Shown: positions 1-10,089 of the stretch, piece by piece
How the letters are laid out: every line of letters starts with the position of its first letter
Numbering within the stretch: position 1 is the first letter of the stretch
Notes under the pieces: model-generated
What the model saw: the letters and a program-made list of their open reading frames with translations, nothing else
Database searches by the model: none
What the model was told of the DNA's origin: nothing
From: Apodemus sylvaticus
Lineage: Eukaryota; Chordata; Mammalia; Rodentia; Muridae
Length of the DNA stretch: 64,000 nt
Assembly (NCBI RefSeq): GCF_947179515.1
Contig: NC_067473.1
Location: 81,647,069 to 81,711,068, forward strand
Direction of reading: 5' to 3'
Made by a program: the position numbers and the translations under genes

Positions 1-299
1 CATATCTATATAAAATTTTCCATGATAATCTTCAATTTTAACATGTTTCTCTACAGTTTTCTACAATTTTATCAGAAATAGTTTCCACACAAATCTTCAA
101 TTCTATCATAAAATGTTTCTACTTCCTTTTTTCAAAAAAAATTATGCTTTGTAGTGTTCTGGAGTCTAACTTCAGAATGGAAATGTTTCAAGAAAAATTC
201 AATCTCACAGATTTGAGGCAGGGTTATAGTGACAATTTTGGAATTTTGGTAGACTTTTAAGCACAGAAATATTGTAAGAATGTGTTTTCATTTTAGTCC
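1..299. other. AT-rich sequence without a recognised feature
   Basis: No open reading frame of note and no repeat family that I recognise. The stretch is AT-rich and holds loosely repeated phrases such as 'atcttcaatt', which may be an eroded local duplication. Confidence 0.4.
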
Positions 300-640
300 C
301 AGGTGTGGGAATGTGGAGCGGCCTCAGACTGTTTGAAGCAGCTGACATGGTTCTGCCAGCTGCAGACCGTTTCTGCAATTGTGTGACATTTGCAATTCTA
401 GAAACTTTTCAGAAGGTATTTAAATGCTAAGCCCCCGAGAGGTTAGGAGTTGGTTGTCATGGGTTGTTTGCAGTTTGTTAATAGCTGTGGTCAAAGAAGA
501 AACAAATGGAAAGAAATTAGATACAGTAATTATTTCCCTAATTCCTCTCTCCCTTCTATCCCTGTTTCTCCCCTATTTAGTATTAGGGCGCGAAACCAGG
601 AAGATAAAGGGCAGGAAAAAGAAGAACCCACAAAATAGCA
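300..640 (+). mobile_element. Possible ERV LTR fragment, family unresolved
   Basis: The composition and order of elements look like an LTR: a G/C-rich upstream part, a TATA-like 'tatttaaatgc' near 418-428, and then a short T-rich downstream region. It faintly recalls old rodent ERV LTRs, but I cannot name the family, define TG...CA ends or find a target duplication. Treat it as a hint only. Confidence 0.3.
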
Positions 641-683
641 AAGAGCAGCTACATTGGGAGTTAAATTGTCAGGGAATGTTTAG

Positions 684-773
684 AAAAGAGATATATTCAC
701 ATAGAATTGGTGGACTAGACTGTGTGCCCAGTTTAAGGTGAAGCTCAGACATCTGCCCTTCCTTCAAATTCTT
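684..773 (+). repeat. 90-bp target-site duplication, left copy
   Basis: This 90-nt segment is repeated without a mismatch at 1345-1434. The two copies bracket the L1 sequence at 774-1344. The left copy ends in 'attctt', directly followed by the poly-T start of an antisense L1. The right copy continues 'attctt/aagtgc', so the uninterrupted target was TTCTT/AA, which fits L1 endonuclease preference. Confidence 0.93.
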
Positions 774-987
774 TTTTTTTTTTTCTTTTTCTATTTTTAT
801 TTTTTATTTTTATTATGTATTTGCTTTATTTACATTTCAAATGTTATTCCCTTTCCTTGTTATCCCTCTGAAAATCCCCATCCCATCCCCACTCCCCCTG
901 CTTACCAACCCCTCCCCCCACCTTCCTGACCTTTCATTCCCCTATACTGGGGCATCAAGCCTTCACAGGATCAATGGCCTCTCCTCT
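774..987 (-). mobile_element. LINE-1 3' end (older murine type), antisense
   Basis: On the minus strand this reads as an L1 3'UTR terminus: a G-rich polypurine stretch, then 'aacatttgaaatgtaaat', then a long A-rich tail (the T-rich run at 774-818 here). Its consensus differs from the L1 immediately to its right, so two separate L1 3' ends lie head to tail. It is severely 5'-truncated at about 987 and contains no ORF2 sequence. Confidence 0.88.
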
Positions 988-1344
988 TCTTTTTTTTTTT
1001 TTTTTTTATTCGATATAATTTATTTACATTTCAAATGATTTCCCCTTTTCTAGCCCCCCCACTCCCCGAAAGTCCCGCAAGCCCCCTTCTCTTCCCCTGT
1101 CCTCCCACCCACCCCTTCCCACTTCCCCATTCTGGTTTTGCTGAATACGGTTTCACTGAGTCTTTCCAGAACCAGGGGCCACTCCTCCTTTCTTCTTGTA
1201 CCTCATTTGATGTGTGGATTATGTTTTGGGTATTCCAGTTTTCTAGGTTAATATCCACTTATTAGTGAGTGCATACCATGATTCACCTTTTGAGTCTGGG
1301 TTACCTCACTTAGTATGATATTCTCTAGTTCCATCCATTTGCCT
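988..1344 (-). mobile_element. LINE-1 3' end (younger type), antisense, with end of ORF2
   Basis: The minus strand reads the last codons of ORF2, the G-rich 3'UTR and an A tail (T run at about 990-1008). It is close to the 3' ends at 28,440-28,787 and 33,900-34,250, so it belongs to the same younger lineage. The 5' truncation lies at about 1344, where L1 homology stops exactly at the start of the right-hand 90-bp duplicate. Its poly(A) abuts the 5' edge of the neighbouring L1 with no TSD of its own. Confidence 0.92.
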
Positions 1345-1434
1345 AAAAGAGATATATTCACATAGAATTGGTGGACTAGACTGTGTGCCCAGTTTAAGGT
1401 GAAGCTCAGACATCTGCCCTTCCTTCAAATTCTT
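1345..1434 (+). repeat. 90-bp target-site duplication, right copy
   Basis: Identical to 684-773 and in the same orientation. It starts where the younger L1 ends and continues into unique sequence ('aagtgcctag') that represents the original downstream flank. Confidence 0.93.
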
Positions 1435-1635
1435 AAGTGCCTAGTCCTTTTGCGATCTGATGCAGGCTTTTCTTTATCAACACTGCCATCTGGTGGTCAT
1501 ATGCCTTCCCTGCTATAATGTGTAAGGATTACAGGTAGGCAATGGGCTAGATTTTGTATCCTACCTGGCTAGAAAGGCATGCATTGTTGTAGTACAAATG
1601 CTGGCAAATGTATCTCCAATGTTTTCAGCATTGAA

Positions 1636-1950
1636 ATTTAGTTCCCCCTGAAGTGTTAAAAGGAAGGAAATGTGATTGGATGATGGTATTTAGAGTTGGA
1701 ACCTCTGGGAAAGGTTAGGATTAAATAAAGTCATCAGGGCAGTGTCCTTGTGATGAAATTCTAGTGGTTTTGAAAGAGAAGGGAGAATAGAATGTTCACA
1801 TTAGAGTTTGCTTTGTATGACACTCTGTTTTACCTGCCAGCAAGAAGAGCAGCACAGATTTAACCCCTCAACCTTGCATCTCCAGAACAATAAACCAAAA
1901 CAAACTATTTTATTTATAAAGCAACTCTGTCTCAAATATTTGGCCCTAGT
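1636..1950 (+). mobile_element. MLT1-type LTR fragment (ERVL-MaLR)
   Basis: The diverged sequence follows the MLT1 plan that I know: a 'gtgattggatgatggtatt...ggaacctctggga' block, a 'gtgatgaaattctagtg' block, then near the 3' end 'ctccagaacaataaac' with a downstream 'ttatttataaagc'. Both ends are worn and no TSD is visible. It is an ancient mammalian element, older than the rodent L1s nearby. Confidence 0.7.
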
Positions 1951-3310
1951 AATTAAATGGAAGGTACAAATGTCTCTAAGTAGATAATGTTGAAAGCATC
2001 TAGTTCCATACATGATATTAATGCTCAGAAATTTGTGTTTTGTGTTTAAAATTTGCAATTTGAAGGCTTTCTGGCCTGCACTGAGGTGCCCATATGGGGT
2101 AGACAGTGAGGTTGTTAGCAGTCCTCGGACTGTGCTCCTCAAAGCTGAATGCTATTATCTCACCAGAAGAATGTGCGTGGAGCGTCTCTCATTTTAACTT
2201 CCATTTTGTTTTATTTTGGCTGCTTTATTCCCCTACCCTTCTTGGACCGCGTCTGTCCACTCCCAGTGTCAGTCTACACAAGTCCATGACCTAACAAACA
2301 TCCTCAAAATGAATCAACAATCCACCATGCTCTCACCAGCGTGGTTTAGCCAAACACAGCAGCATGTATCCTGAAATGTCTCAGCAGGTCTAAAACTTAA
2401 CGTTGCCTTCAAATGTTGGAAATAAGGAAAAGTAGCTGCTCCTGAGTGAATTTAACTCATGGCCCATCAAGATACAGGGTCTTTGTCAACCAGGGGAGCC
2501 AAAACTGGGTGGCATTGAGTATCGAGTAAAAGAGCACAGACTGCAGAGGAGGAGGATTCTGCATCTTCACTGTTAGAAATGTCCATTGGACCCTGTGCCC
2601 TCTTCTGTATTTTAGCCCTGAATTTCTCAATGGCTCTGGTCACTACTTGACAATTTCAGTCATAGAAATGACAATCATCCCTATTTTCTCCCAAGCCTTT
2701 ATACGTTTACATCCATTTACATCTGGTATTCAAGGCTACACAGCTAATAAGTGTTTTGTTCACTCACAGATTCCACCACAGGTGATTGCATAAGTAAAAA
2801 TCCCCAATCTAAGTACCAGCCTGTATCTTCCTCTTCAGCCCTTTCCCAAATCTGACAAGGACTGGATGTTTGGGTGCATAGCATCCAGCTCTACACAGCC
2901 CACAGGGTCTCTGTGCTAACCCTCAGAGGCCAGAGATGTCTGAATGCAACTGCAGCTGAGAAGCGGCTGCATGTTTCCTTCAGGAAAGGGGGCTGCCACA
3001 GGCTTCATGGCCCTTAGGTTGGACTCTTCTTCCTGCTTAGAACTGAAGGAGTTTGGGTTCAGGTAAGCTAATCCCGAGTAATCCCAGTCATGAGAAGAAA
3101 TGTAATAATTATCTATAGCATGGAAATCTACATGCCAGTAGGCACTCCAGCCTTCTCTGTCAATGGAGGAATTTGTTATCTAAGCCAGAAATACTTCAAG
3201 AGTGAAACCGATCATCCTTACTAGGAATTTGGGGACCATATGCATAATCAGAGTGCCCTTGAACAATCCAAAGTATAAAGTCATCCAATTACATATACTT
3301 TAAGTCATGT
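1951..3310. other. No gene seen; weak MIR-like stretch inside
   Basis: Unique-looking sequence with only short, unconnected open frames. About 2524-2790 carries MIR-like phrases ('agagcacagactgcagagg', then 'caaggctacacagctaataag'), but too weak for a firm call. No promoter, exon or RNA gene is supported. Confidence 0.4.
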
Positions 3311-3636
3311 GCTAGTCATGTTTGAGAAAATGCTTCTATAAGATCAGGCTACAGGCAAGCCTACAGAGCATTTTCTTAATCAGTGGTTGATGTGATACAC
3401 CCATTGTGGGTGGTACCACCCTTGGGCTGTTGGTCGTGAGTGCAACAAGAAGCAAGCTGAGCAAGCCAATAGGAAAAGCTCTCCCATGTCTCCAGGTCCC
3501 TTTCCTGTTTGAGTTCCTATCCTGATTTCCTTTGATGATGGAGAATGTGACCTGAGAGTTGTAAGCTGAAATGAACCCTTAAAATACACACACACACACA
3601 CACACACACATTGCTTTTGGTCATGGTGTTTGAGTT
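3311..3636 (+). mobile_element. MaLR LTR (MT/ORR1-like), 5'-truncated
   Basis: Matches the LTR consensus also seen at 9215-9612 and 57,421-57,822: 'gagcattttcttaatcagtg', 'cccattgtgggtggtaccac', 'agcaagctgagcaagcc', 'gagttcctatcctgatttcct', then 'ttgcttttggtcatggtgttt'. A (CA)n run at about 3588-3610 has expanded inside it. It is followed directly by MaLR internal sequence, so this is a 5' LTR, not a solo one. Confidence 0.8.
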
Positions 3637-4362
3637 ATTGGTCCCAGGTCATAGGCTATTACTATGAGAGACTGGATGGTGTTTGGGGAAGATTGGGGAA
3701 GAAATGTGGAGCTTTGGGCTGAAAAGCCATTGAGTACCCAGAGCTTAATGGGTTTTTCTGTGTGATCTTGGAAGATAAAAATGTTAAGAGCATAGTGCAT
3801 GACAAATACAGAGGGGGCACTCTCAGCCAGCCATTGAACTGAGCACAGGGTCCCCAATGGAGGAGCTAAAGAAAGGACCCAAGGAGCTGAAGGGGTTTGC
3901 AGCACCATAGGAGGAACAACATTATGAGTCACCAAGTACTCCCAGAGCTCCCAGAGACAAAACCATCAACCAAAGAGTACACATGGAGTTACCCATGGCA
4001 CCAGGCACATCGGCAGCAGAGGATGATCTTGTTGGACATCAAATAGGGGAGAGGCCCTTGATCCTGGAAAGACTTAATGCCGTAGAGTAGAGGAATACCA
4101 GGACAGGGAAGCAGGGGTGGGTTGACTGGGGAAGGAGAGATGGCCTATGGGATTTTCGGGGGAGAGGGGAACCAGGAAAGGGGACAACATTTGAAGTGTA
4201 AATAAAGAATATACCTAATTAAAAAAACAGAAAAAGAAAAAAGAAAGAGCTACTCTTAACTTCAAAAAAAAATGTTAAGAGCAGTGCAGATCATGGAGGC
4301 CTAGTCTGGGAAATTTCAGAGAGAAGCAAAGATTCTATCAGGGACATTCAAGTAGTATCTTG
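3637..4362 (+). mobile_element. MaLR internal sequence, interrupted by an L1
   Basis: 3637-3776 and 4288-4362 join into non-autonomous MaLR internal sequence ('gtggagctttgggctgaaaag' and 'ggaggcctagtctgggaaatttcag'), which has no coding capacity. The interval between them is the L1 3' end described separately. A 3' LTR is not present; sequence changes to an old L1 near 4436. Confidence 0.6.
3800..4266 (+). mobile_element. LINE-1 3'UTR insertion with TSD
   Basis: Only L1 3'UTR is present: 'ggtttgcagcaccataggagg', a 'cctggaaagacttaatgcc' block, the G-rich tract, 'acatttgaagtgtaaataaagaat', and a mixed A-rich tail to about 4266. It is flanked by 'aaaatgttaagagca(ta)gtgca' at about 3777-3799 and again at 4267-4287, a TSD with one 2-nt indel. 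It split a MaLR element and is therefore younger than it. Confidence 0.88.
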
Positions 4363-4435
4363 AATTAAGAACAACTAAAGTAAAACATCTACAGCCCAGA
4401 GAAAGCTGAAAAGAATGTCAAAATTGGAAAGAACT

Positions 4436-4665
4436 ATATTTTCAACAAATGGTCCTGTGACAATTAGAAATCTACACCCAAATTAACAGCATTGGAACCT
4501 TCCTCATATCACTTAAATTAACTCAGAGCTAATGTGACACTATTAAACATTTAGAGGAAAATGTGTGCAAATTTTTGTGTCTGTTATATAGGGCACAACA
4601 CATTAACAACAACTCAAACTATCTTTCATCAAATTAATTTTTGTACTTTATGTAGTATCATTAAG
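4436..4665 (+). mobile_element. Ancient LINE-1 ORF2 remnant
   Basis: 'tttcaacaaatggtcctgtgac', 'aattaactcagagctaatg' and 'aacatttagaggaaaatgtg' follow the order of the late ORF2 segment of old mammalian L1s. Stops and indels abound. It gives no protein. Confidence 0.6.
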
Positions 4666-4689
4666 AAAATAAAGGGCCTCCCCCCTCCA

Positions 4690-6310
4690 GAGGCATTGCA
4701 GGTGTGACTGCTGTGTCGTGTGTGCATCAGTAGGTGGAGAGAGGAGAGAGGACATGTATATGTTCAGTGTTCTGGCCTGTGGACTTCTGAATGATGAGAA
4801 TCATAACATCCCCTGAGAAAAGTAAGCTGAGACAACCACTAGTCCAGACAGGAAGCTAGCCTGAGAATATCACCAGTTTGGTGCCACACAGGGCCAGATG
4901 GACTCTCGGGATATACAGCAAGCCAGAAACTAGAAGACCTGTACCTGTAACTGTGGGCCGGTGAGAATGAGTCTGACTCTTGCAAGGGGCCATTCCAGCA
5001 AGCCAGCTGAGGAGCTAGTCTGAGATACCACCAGACTAGTTCCATGAGGCCCAGACAGGGAACTAGCCTGAAATGACCACTAGCCAAGCACCATACAGAC
5101 CTTGGGATACGGACCAGGCCCAAGATGAGCACAGTTCCGTAATGTATGGGCAGGGCATAGCACTCCTGAGACCATTCCTGAGATGACCCTAGACACTTAG
5201 AGACACTGATCACCTCTAAGAGAAGTAAGTGGTGGAGAAATGGAAGGGAAAGAGAAGCAGAAGGATGTGAGCACAGTAAAGAAAGACAGAATGGGAGACT
5301 CAAGCATAGTGAGGAACAGCTTGATGTGAGTAGCCATGACTACAGCATCAGGGGTCTGTTACCACCAAAGGCCGGCCAGATGACATTTCTGGTTTGAGTT
5401 GCCACCTAGGACATGTTGGTTACTGAGGACTGGGCAGGACTGGGCAGAACTGGTCCCACCACTCATCTGGGCATCATGGGAGAGCAGGCCCTGGAGGCAT
5501 GAAAGCAAGTGAACTGGCCCCACCCCTAGCCAGCTTCAGTACTTGGGTGAGCAGCCATTGCCAGAGTTGTTGGTGACCTGTCCCTGAGGATATGATTGTA
5601 GAAGAGCTAGCCATATCACTCATCTCCCACATGGTGGTGTGGATGAAAGAAAGATACTCTCCTCCGTCTTTACCCCTCATCACCTGCAGCAAGTGGGAGA
5701 CCTGGTCCTGGGATCATGAGTGCAGGAGAGCTAGCACTGCCCCTCACCAGCTGCAGCACTCAAGAAAGCAGGGACATCACCTAGGCAGCACAGTGGAGCT
5801 GACCCTGGTATCAGGTGTGCAGAGGAACTAACTCCAAGTGCGTGAGCATAGCAGAGCTGCCCACCCCAACCTGTCTTCCTTGTGGTAACATAAGCAAGGG
5901 AGAGATGCCCCTCCACCCACCCTTTGATATCTACAAGTCAGACAGGAGAGCTGCCCCCAAGGTCATCAGAGCAGGAGAGCTAGCCACACCCCTCACCCTG
6001 ATTGATGGTGTAGCAGAAGCCAGAGGCCTGGGACCAGACCAAGGAGTCATTGCAATGAACATTTGCAAAGAAATCTGGACAACAAAGGGTATACTGTGGG
6101 ACACACTGTGACACATTAGTGATTTCCACAATGAAATTTGGGGTATACGGTGGGACACAGTAGGACACACAACAGATTTCACAATGAAATCTTTTTCCTC
6201 TGTTGGGGGGGTAGCAGAGTTGCAAGGGTAGAGGGTGGGTGTGAGGGAAGAGGGAGATAAGTGAAATTGGGATATATGATGTGAAGTTCACAAAGAACCA
6301 ATGAAAAGTT
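4690..6310 (+). repeat. Satellite-like interspersed block resembling MurSatRep
   Basis: Two stretches of degenerate internal repetition. From about 4830 to 5200, units carry 'agctagcctgaga(t/a)...ccac' (repeated 'gaagctagcctgag', 'gagctagtctgag', 'gaactagcctgaa'). From about 5480 to 6000, units carry 'gagagctagc' with 'cccctcac' and 'agctgcagcact'. The second part resembles the murine MurSatRep1 repeat as I remember it. The tail at 6030-6310 ('gcaaagaaatctgg', 'gggatatatgatgtgaagtt') looks like the end of the same long repeat. Open frames of 60-154 codons here are by-products of GC-rich repeats, not genes. Confidence 0.5.
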
Positions 6311-6339
6311 AAACAGACACACGCACAATTAATGAGGAA

Positions 6340-6560
6340 CTAGAAGGATTGCTGTGATAAAAATCACTAGCTGCTCTTCAAGAAGACCCAAATTTGATTA
6401 CCAGCATCTATAGGGCAGCTCACAACCATCTGTAACTACAGTTCGAGGGATCAGATGCCCTTCTGGTCTCCAGATGTGTAATGCAGACACATCTATGTAG
6501 GCAAAACACCACACACTCTCAAAAAAATTACCCAAATAATAAATTTTTAAAAGAAAATAT
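6340..6560 (+). mobile_element. tRNA-derived SINE (B2/B3 class), diverged
   Basis: Contains an eroded tRNA-like head ('agctgctcttcaagaagaccc...tttgattaccagcatc'), 'ctcacaaccatctgtaactac', 'cagatgcccttctggtctcc', and an A-rich end with AATAAA at about 6538. This is the B2-type body order seen intact at 13,114-13,310, at greater divergence. Confidence 0.7.
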
Positions 6561-6936
6561 TTACAAATCAAATATTAATAATGGACTATTGGAATAATAA
6601 AAGAACCTTTTAAATCACTGGCAAAAAGACAACAGATTTAAATGTGGAGAAGTATCTCAATCTCCATGCCACTGAAGAACTGGTAACTCTGTTCAATGTT
6701 TAAGATGCTTCAGGCTGAGTTGTAAAGTGGCTGTGTCTGTTTATAGTTCCATTAGCAATTGCCAATCTTTTTCACACTCTTCCCTCCATTTAGAAGGGTA
6801 AGTGTTGCTACTTTTCTGTATCCTGCTTGATATGTGAACATGAAATGCTGCATTGTTCTGAGACAAGCCTGGGCATCTATCAGAAGGTGCAGGATAAAAG
6901 AATCTCAGTGCAAACACACTCTAGAGTCTTACTCCA
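6561..6936. other. No feature recognised
   Basis: Unique-looking AT-moderate sequence between a SINE and a MaLR LTR. It has no ORF, RNA gene or repeat that I can identify. Confidence 0.4.
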
Positions 6937-7221
6937 TGTGGTGGGCTGACTGAAATGGCTTGCATAGACTCAGATGCTGGAATAATTCAGCCACAATTGG
7001 TAGAACTATTTGTGGAGGTCGAGAAGGTGTGGTCTTATTGGAGGATTGGATTGGTCATTGAGGGTGGATTCTGAGGCTTCAAACAACTTCCACTCTTCCC
7101 AGGGTTCTCTGCCTCCTGCTCTTATATCAAAACGTGATTTCTCAGCTGTTCCTGCTGCCATGCCTTTGTACTGCCATCATGGACTAACTATCTGAAACCT
7201 TAATCTCAAATAAAGACTTTC

Positions 7222-7445
7222 TTTTTTTTCTATTCTTTTTTTTCTTTTTTTATTTGATATATTCTTTATTTACATTTCAAATGGTTTCCCCTTTCCTTGA
7301 TCCTCCCTCCCCGCAAGTCCCATAAGCCCTCTTCCCTCCCTCTGTTCCCCCATCCACCTCTTCCCACTTCTCTGTTCTGGTATTCCACTATACTGCTGCA
7401 CTTTACTGAGCCTTTCCAGGACCAGGGTCCACTCCTTCCTACTTG
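7222..7445 (-). mobile_element. LINE-1 3' end nested in MaLR 5' LTR
   Basis: The T-rich run at about 7222-7255 followed by 'ctttatttacatttcaaatgg' and the C-rich complement of the L1 3'UTR shows an antisense L1 tail. It is 5'-truncated at about 7445 inside the 3'UTR. Flanks 'aaagactttctttt' (about 7211-7224) and 'aaatattttctttt' (about 7449-7462) could be its worn TSD. Confidence 0.88.
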
Positions 7446-7574
7446 GACAAATATTTTCTTTTATAAGTTGCTTATTATGTATTTTATTATATCAATAGAA
7501 AAATAACTAATGCAGAAGTTAGCATCAGGAAGGAAGATTTGCTGTAACAAACCTGACCATTATGGTTTTCTGTT

Positions 7575-7605
7575 TGTTTGTTTGTTTGTTTGTTTGTTTG
7601 TTTTT
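7575..7605 (+). repeat. (TTTG)n microsatellite
   Basis: A run of about eight TTTG units inside MaLR internal sequence; probably a local expansion of an A/T-rich spot in the element. Confidence 0.9.
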
Positions 7606-9214
7606 GAAGGGATGTGAAAACTTTAGTACTTTGGATTAGAAAAGCAGTTGAATGCTGTAAGTGGGGCTTACTGAGCCACCCTAGCACAAGCTTGAAAGAT
7701 AGTAGTTCCAAGAGCTATGCTGACTATGGAGGCCCAAACCAAAAGGTTTTAGAGGGGAATAATATTAGCAACTGGGCTAGAGACCATTCTGTGATATTTT
7801 GGTAAAGAATGTGGCTGCCTTCTGCCTTTGTCCTAGGATTAATCTGAGGCTACCTTGAGAAGTGATAAACTAATCTCTTTAGTGGAGGAGAATTCAAGAC
7901 AAGGTAATAGTGAATTTGTTACATGCATATTAGTGATCTTTCCTTTGCAGGTCTCCAAAGAAAAAGAGAGAAATGGGTAAAAAAAAAATATACAAAATAT
8001 AGGAGACAAAACGCAAAACCCTACATACCTAGGCTTCCAACTTGTTAAAAGAAAAGGCCTAAGGATCTTATGTTCCTAGAAAGAAAAAAATCAAAGCTTC
8101 TGCAAATACAACTCAAGGGGACTAGAGATCACCCTAAATTAATAGATGAACTTGGCAGTGTCAGCCACATGGTTCGGGCTTTAGAGTCATGACATATACA
8201 TAAGTAAAGGAGTGGTAGAATCTTTCCCTGCTATTAAGGAGAGCCACTGAGATCAGGAATATGGCAAGGGACTCCCTAAACAGAGGCCATGAGAGGCCAT
8301 CATGTGAAGCTGTGAAAGTGAAGCCTGGATTGTTTTGGAGACCCCAAGATGTTGGCAGTTCAAGAACCAAGAGATATCTAACTAGGAGAGCTTTGCACAA
8401 AGTGAAATCTACCCCAATAGATAGAGATATGCTGTGGGAAGCAAAACTGGAAGGGCAGAGCCATCTTAGCCCTTTGACATTGTTCATGGAGATTCAGGAT
8501 TTAGAGTTTACCTTGCTGTGTTTCAGTCTTCCATTCATCCAGCATTTCTTCATTATGCCCTGATTTGTCCCTTTTGGAACAGTAATGTATATTCTATGCC
8601 ACTGTATGTTGGAAGCAGGTAACTTGCTTTTCAATTTTACAGGGGTTCATATTTAAGTGTTGTAAGTCTCAGAAGAGACTTTGAATTTTTACTTCTAAAC
8701 AGTGTTAAGTCTGAAAAACTATGGGGAATTTTGAAGTTGGACTAAATGCATTTTGCATTACAATATGGCCACCAGCCAATGGAGGCCAGGGAGTAGAATG
8801 TGTTGGTTTAATGAGAATAACCTTCATAGGCTCATATGTTTGAATAACTGATTTTTAGTTGGTGGAACTGTTTGGGAAGGGGTTGGAGGTATGCCCTAAT
8901 TAGAAGAGGTGTGTAACATTGAGGTTTCAAATGGCTTACACCATTCCCAGTGTTCTCTCTCTTTTCCCTGATTACAGATGAAACTGTGAGCTCTCAGCCT
9001 TTGCTCTGCCATCATGGAATATAACTCTGAAATGATAGGCCTAATTATACATTTTCTTTATATGTTGTATTGGTCATGTGTTTTATTGAAGCAATAGAAA
9101 AGTAAATAATATACTAGGCTATAAGAAAAAATAAAAGTATGTCATTCTCGAAACAATAAATAGAATCTGATGTTATCATATTGAGCAAAATAAGCCTGAT
9201 TCACAAAGACAAGC

Positions 9215-9612
9215 TGTAGTGGCTAGTTTTATGTAAACTTGACACAAACTAGAAAAAATTCATCTGAGAGAAGGGAACCTCAATTAAGAAAATGCCTACA
9301 TAAGATGGGCTATATGCATGTTAGTATGGCATTTTCTTAATTAGTGATTGATGTGGGAAGGCCCAGCACTCCCCCATTGTGGGTTGCATCAGCTGGGTTG
9401 GTGGCCCTGGGTACTATAAGAAAGCAGGCTGAGCAAGCCTCATCCATGGCTTCAGCATCAGCTTCTTCCTCCAGGTTCTCTCCCTGTTTGAGTTCCCATC
9501 CTAAATTTCCTCAATGGACTGTGTTCCAGTGTATGTAAGCCAAATAAGCACCTTTCTCCTCAAGCCACTTTTGACCATTGCGTCTTATCACAGCAATATA
9601 AACCCTAAGACA
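9215..9612 (+). mobile_element. Solo MaLR LTR (MT-like)
   Basis: Starts 'tgtagtggctagttttatg' and ends 'aaaccctaagaca', giving TG...CA ends about 398 bp apart. Internal blocks ('aagaaaatgcctacataag', 'ttaattagtgattgatgtg', 'cccattgtgggttgc', 'gctgagcaagcc') match the LTRs at 3311 and 57,421. No 5-bp duplication survives. The polyadenylation-like 'aaataagc' lies at about 9542. Confidence 0.82.
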
Positions 9613-9651
9613 AAAATATTGCCTGTTACATGTAACCCACCTAGATTTTAT

Positions 9652-9654
<3 letters not shown>

Positions 9655-9687
<33 letters not shown>

Positions 9688-9690
9688 ACA
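9655..9690 (+). repeat. (CA)n microsatellite
   Basis: About 18 CA units with one GA interruption, at the 5' edge of an old L1. Confidence 0.95.
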
Positions 9691-9699
9691 CTGTGAAAT

Positions 9700-10038
9700 T
9701 TTGAAATAGTTTTAATTTTAAAAAATATAAAAATATGTTCAACACTGTTAGTCATTATGGAAATACAAATCAAAACAATAATATGAGACAATTCCACATC
9801 AGTTAGGGTATATGAAGTTAACAAGAATAACCATTCCAAGTACAGGAGAGGGTGTGGAATACCAAAGTGTTCAAACCCTGCTAAGAAGAATTTAAACTGC
9901 CACAACCACCTTAGAATTCAGTCTGGTAGCCTTTCAAACTTTAAACACAGTTACCATGTGACTCATCAATCCTATTCTTTCAAAGACATTCAAGACAAAT
10001 TTAAAAAATTCCCTCTCTCTTGCTCTCTTGCTCTCTTG

Positions 10039-10089
<51 letters not shown>

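Larger units (their letters stand above)
6937..9114 (+). mobile_element. MaLR (ORR1-like) retrotransposon with both LTRs
   Basis: LTR-internal-LTR layout. The 5' LTR runs about 6937-7514 and contains a nested antisense L1; the internal part runs about 7515-8798; the 3' LTR runs about 8799-9114. Both LTRs start TG and share the ORR1-like order (gggctgactgaaatgg / ggtttaatgagaataacc, then a 'gaggcttcaaa' / 'gaggtttcaaa' block, then 'ctgccatcatgg', then 'gcaatagaaaagtaaataat'). The internal part has the known non-coding MaLR phrases 'gcagttgaatgctgtaag', 'gagaccattctgtgatattttgg' and 'aaagaatgtggctgcc'. MaLRs carry no pol and used ERVL enzymes in trans. I could not find a clear 5-bp TSD, as expected for an old copy. 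Confidence 0.8.

Noticed and set aside
4839..5303. 154-codon minus-strand frame
   Set aside because: Lies within degenerate satellite-like repeats, has no domain, and overlaps open frames in other phases.
9215..9220. 5-bp TSD around the MaLR LTR at 9215-9612
   Set aside because: Flanking pentamers ('caagc' and 'aaaat') differ, so no duplication can be claimed.
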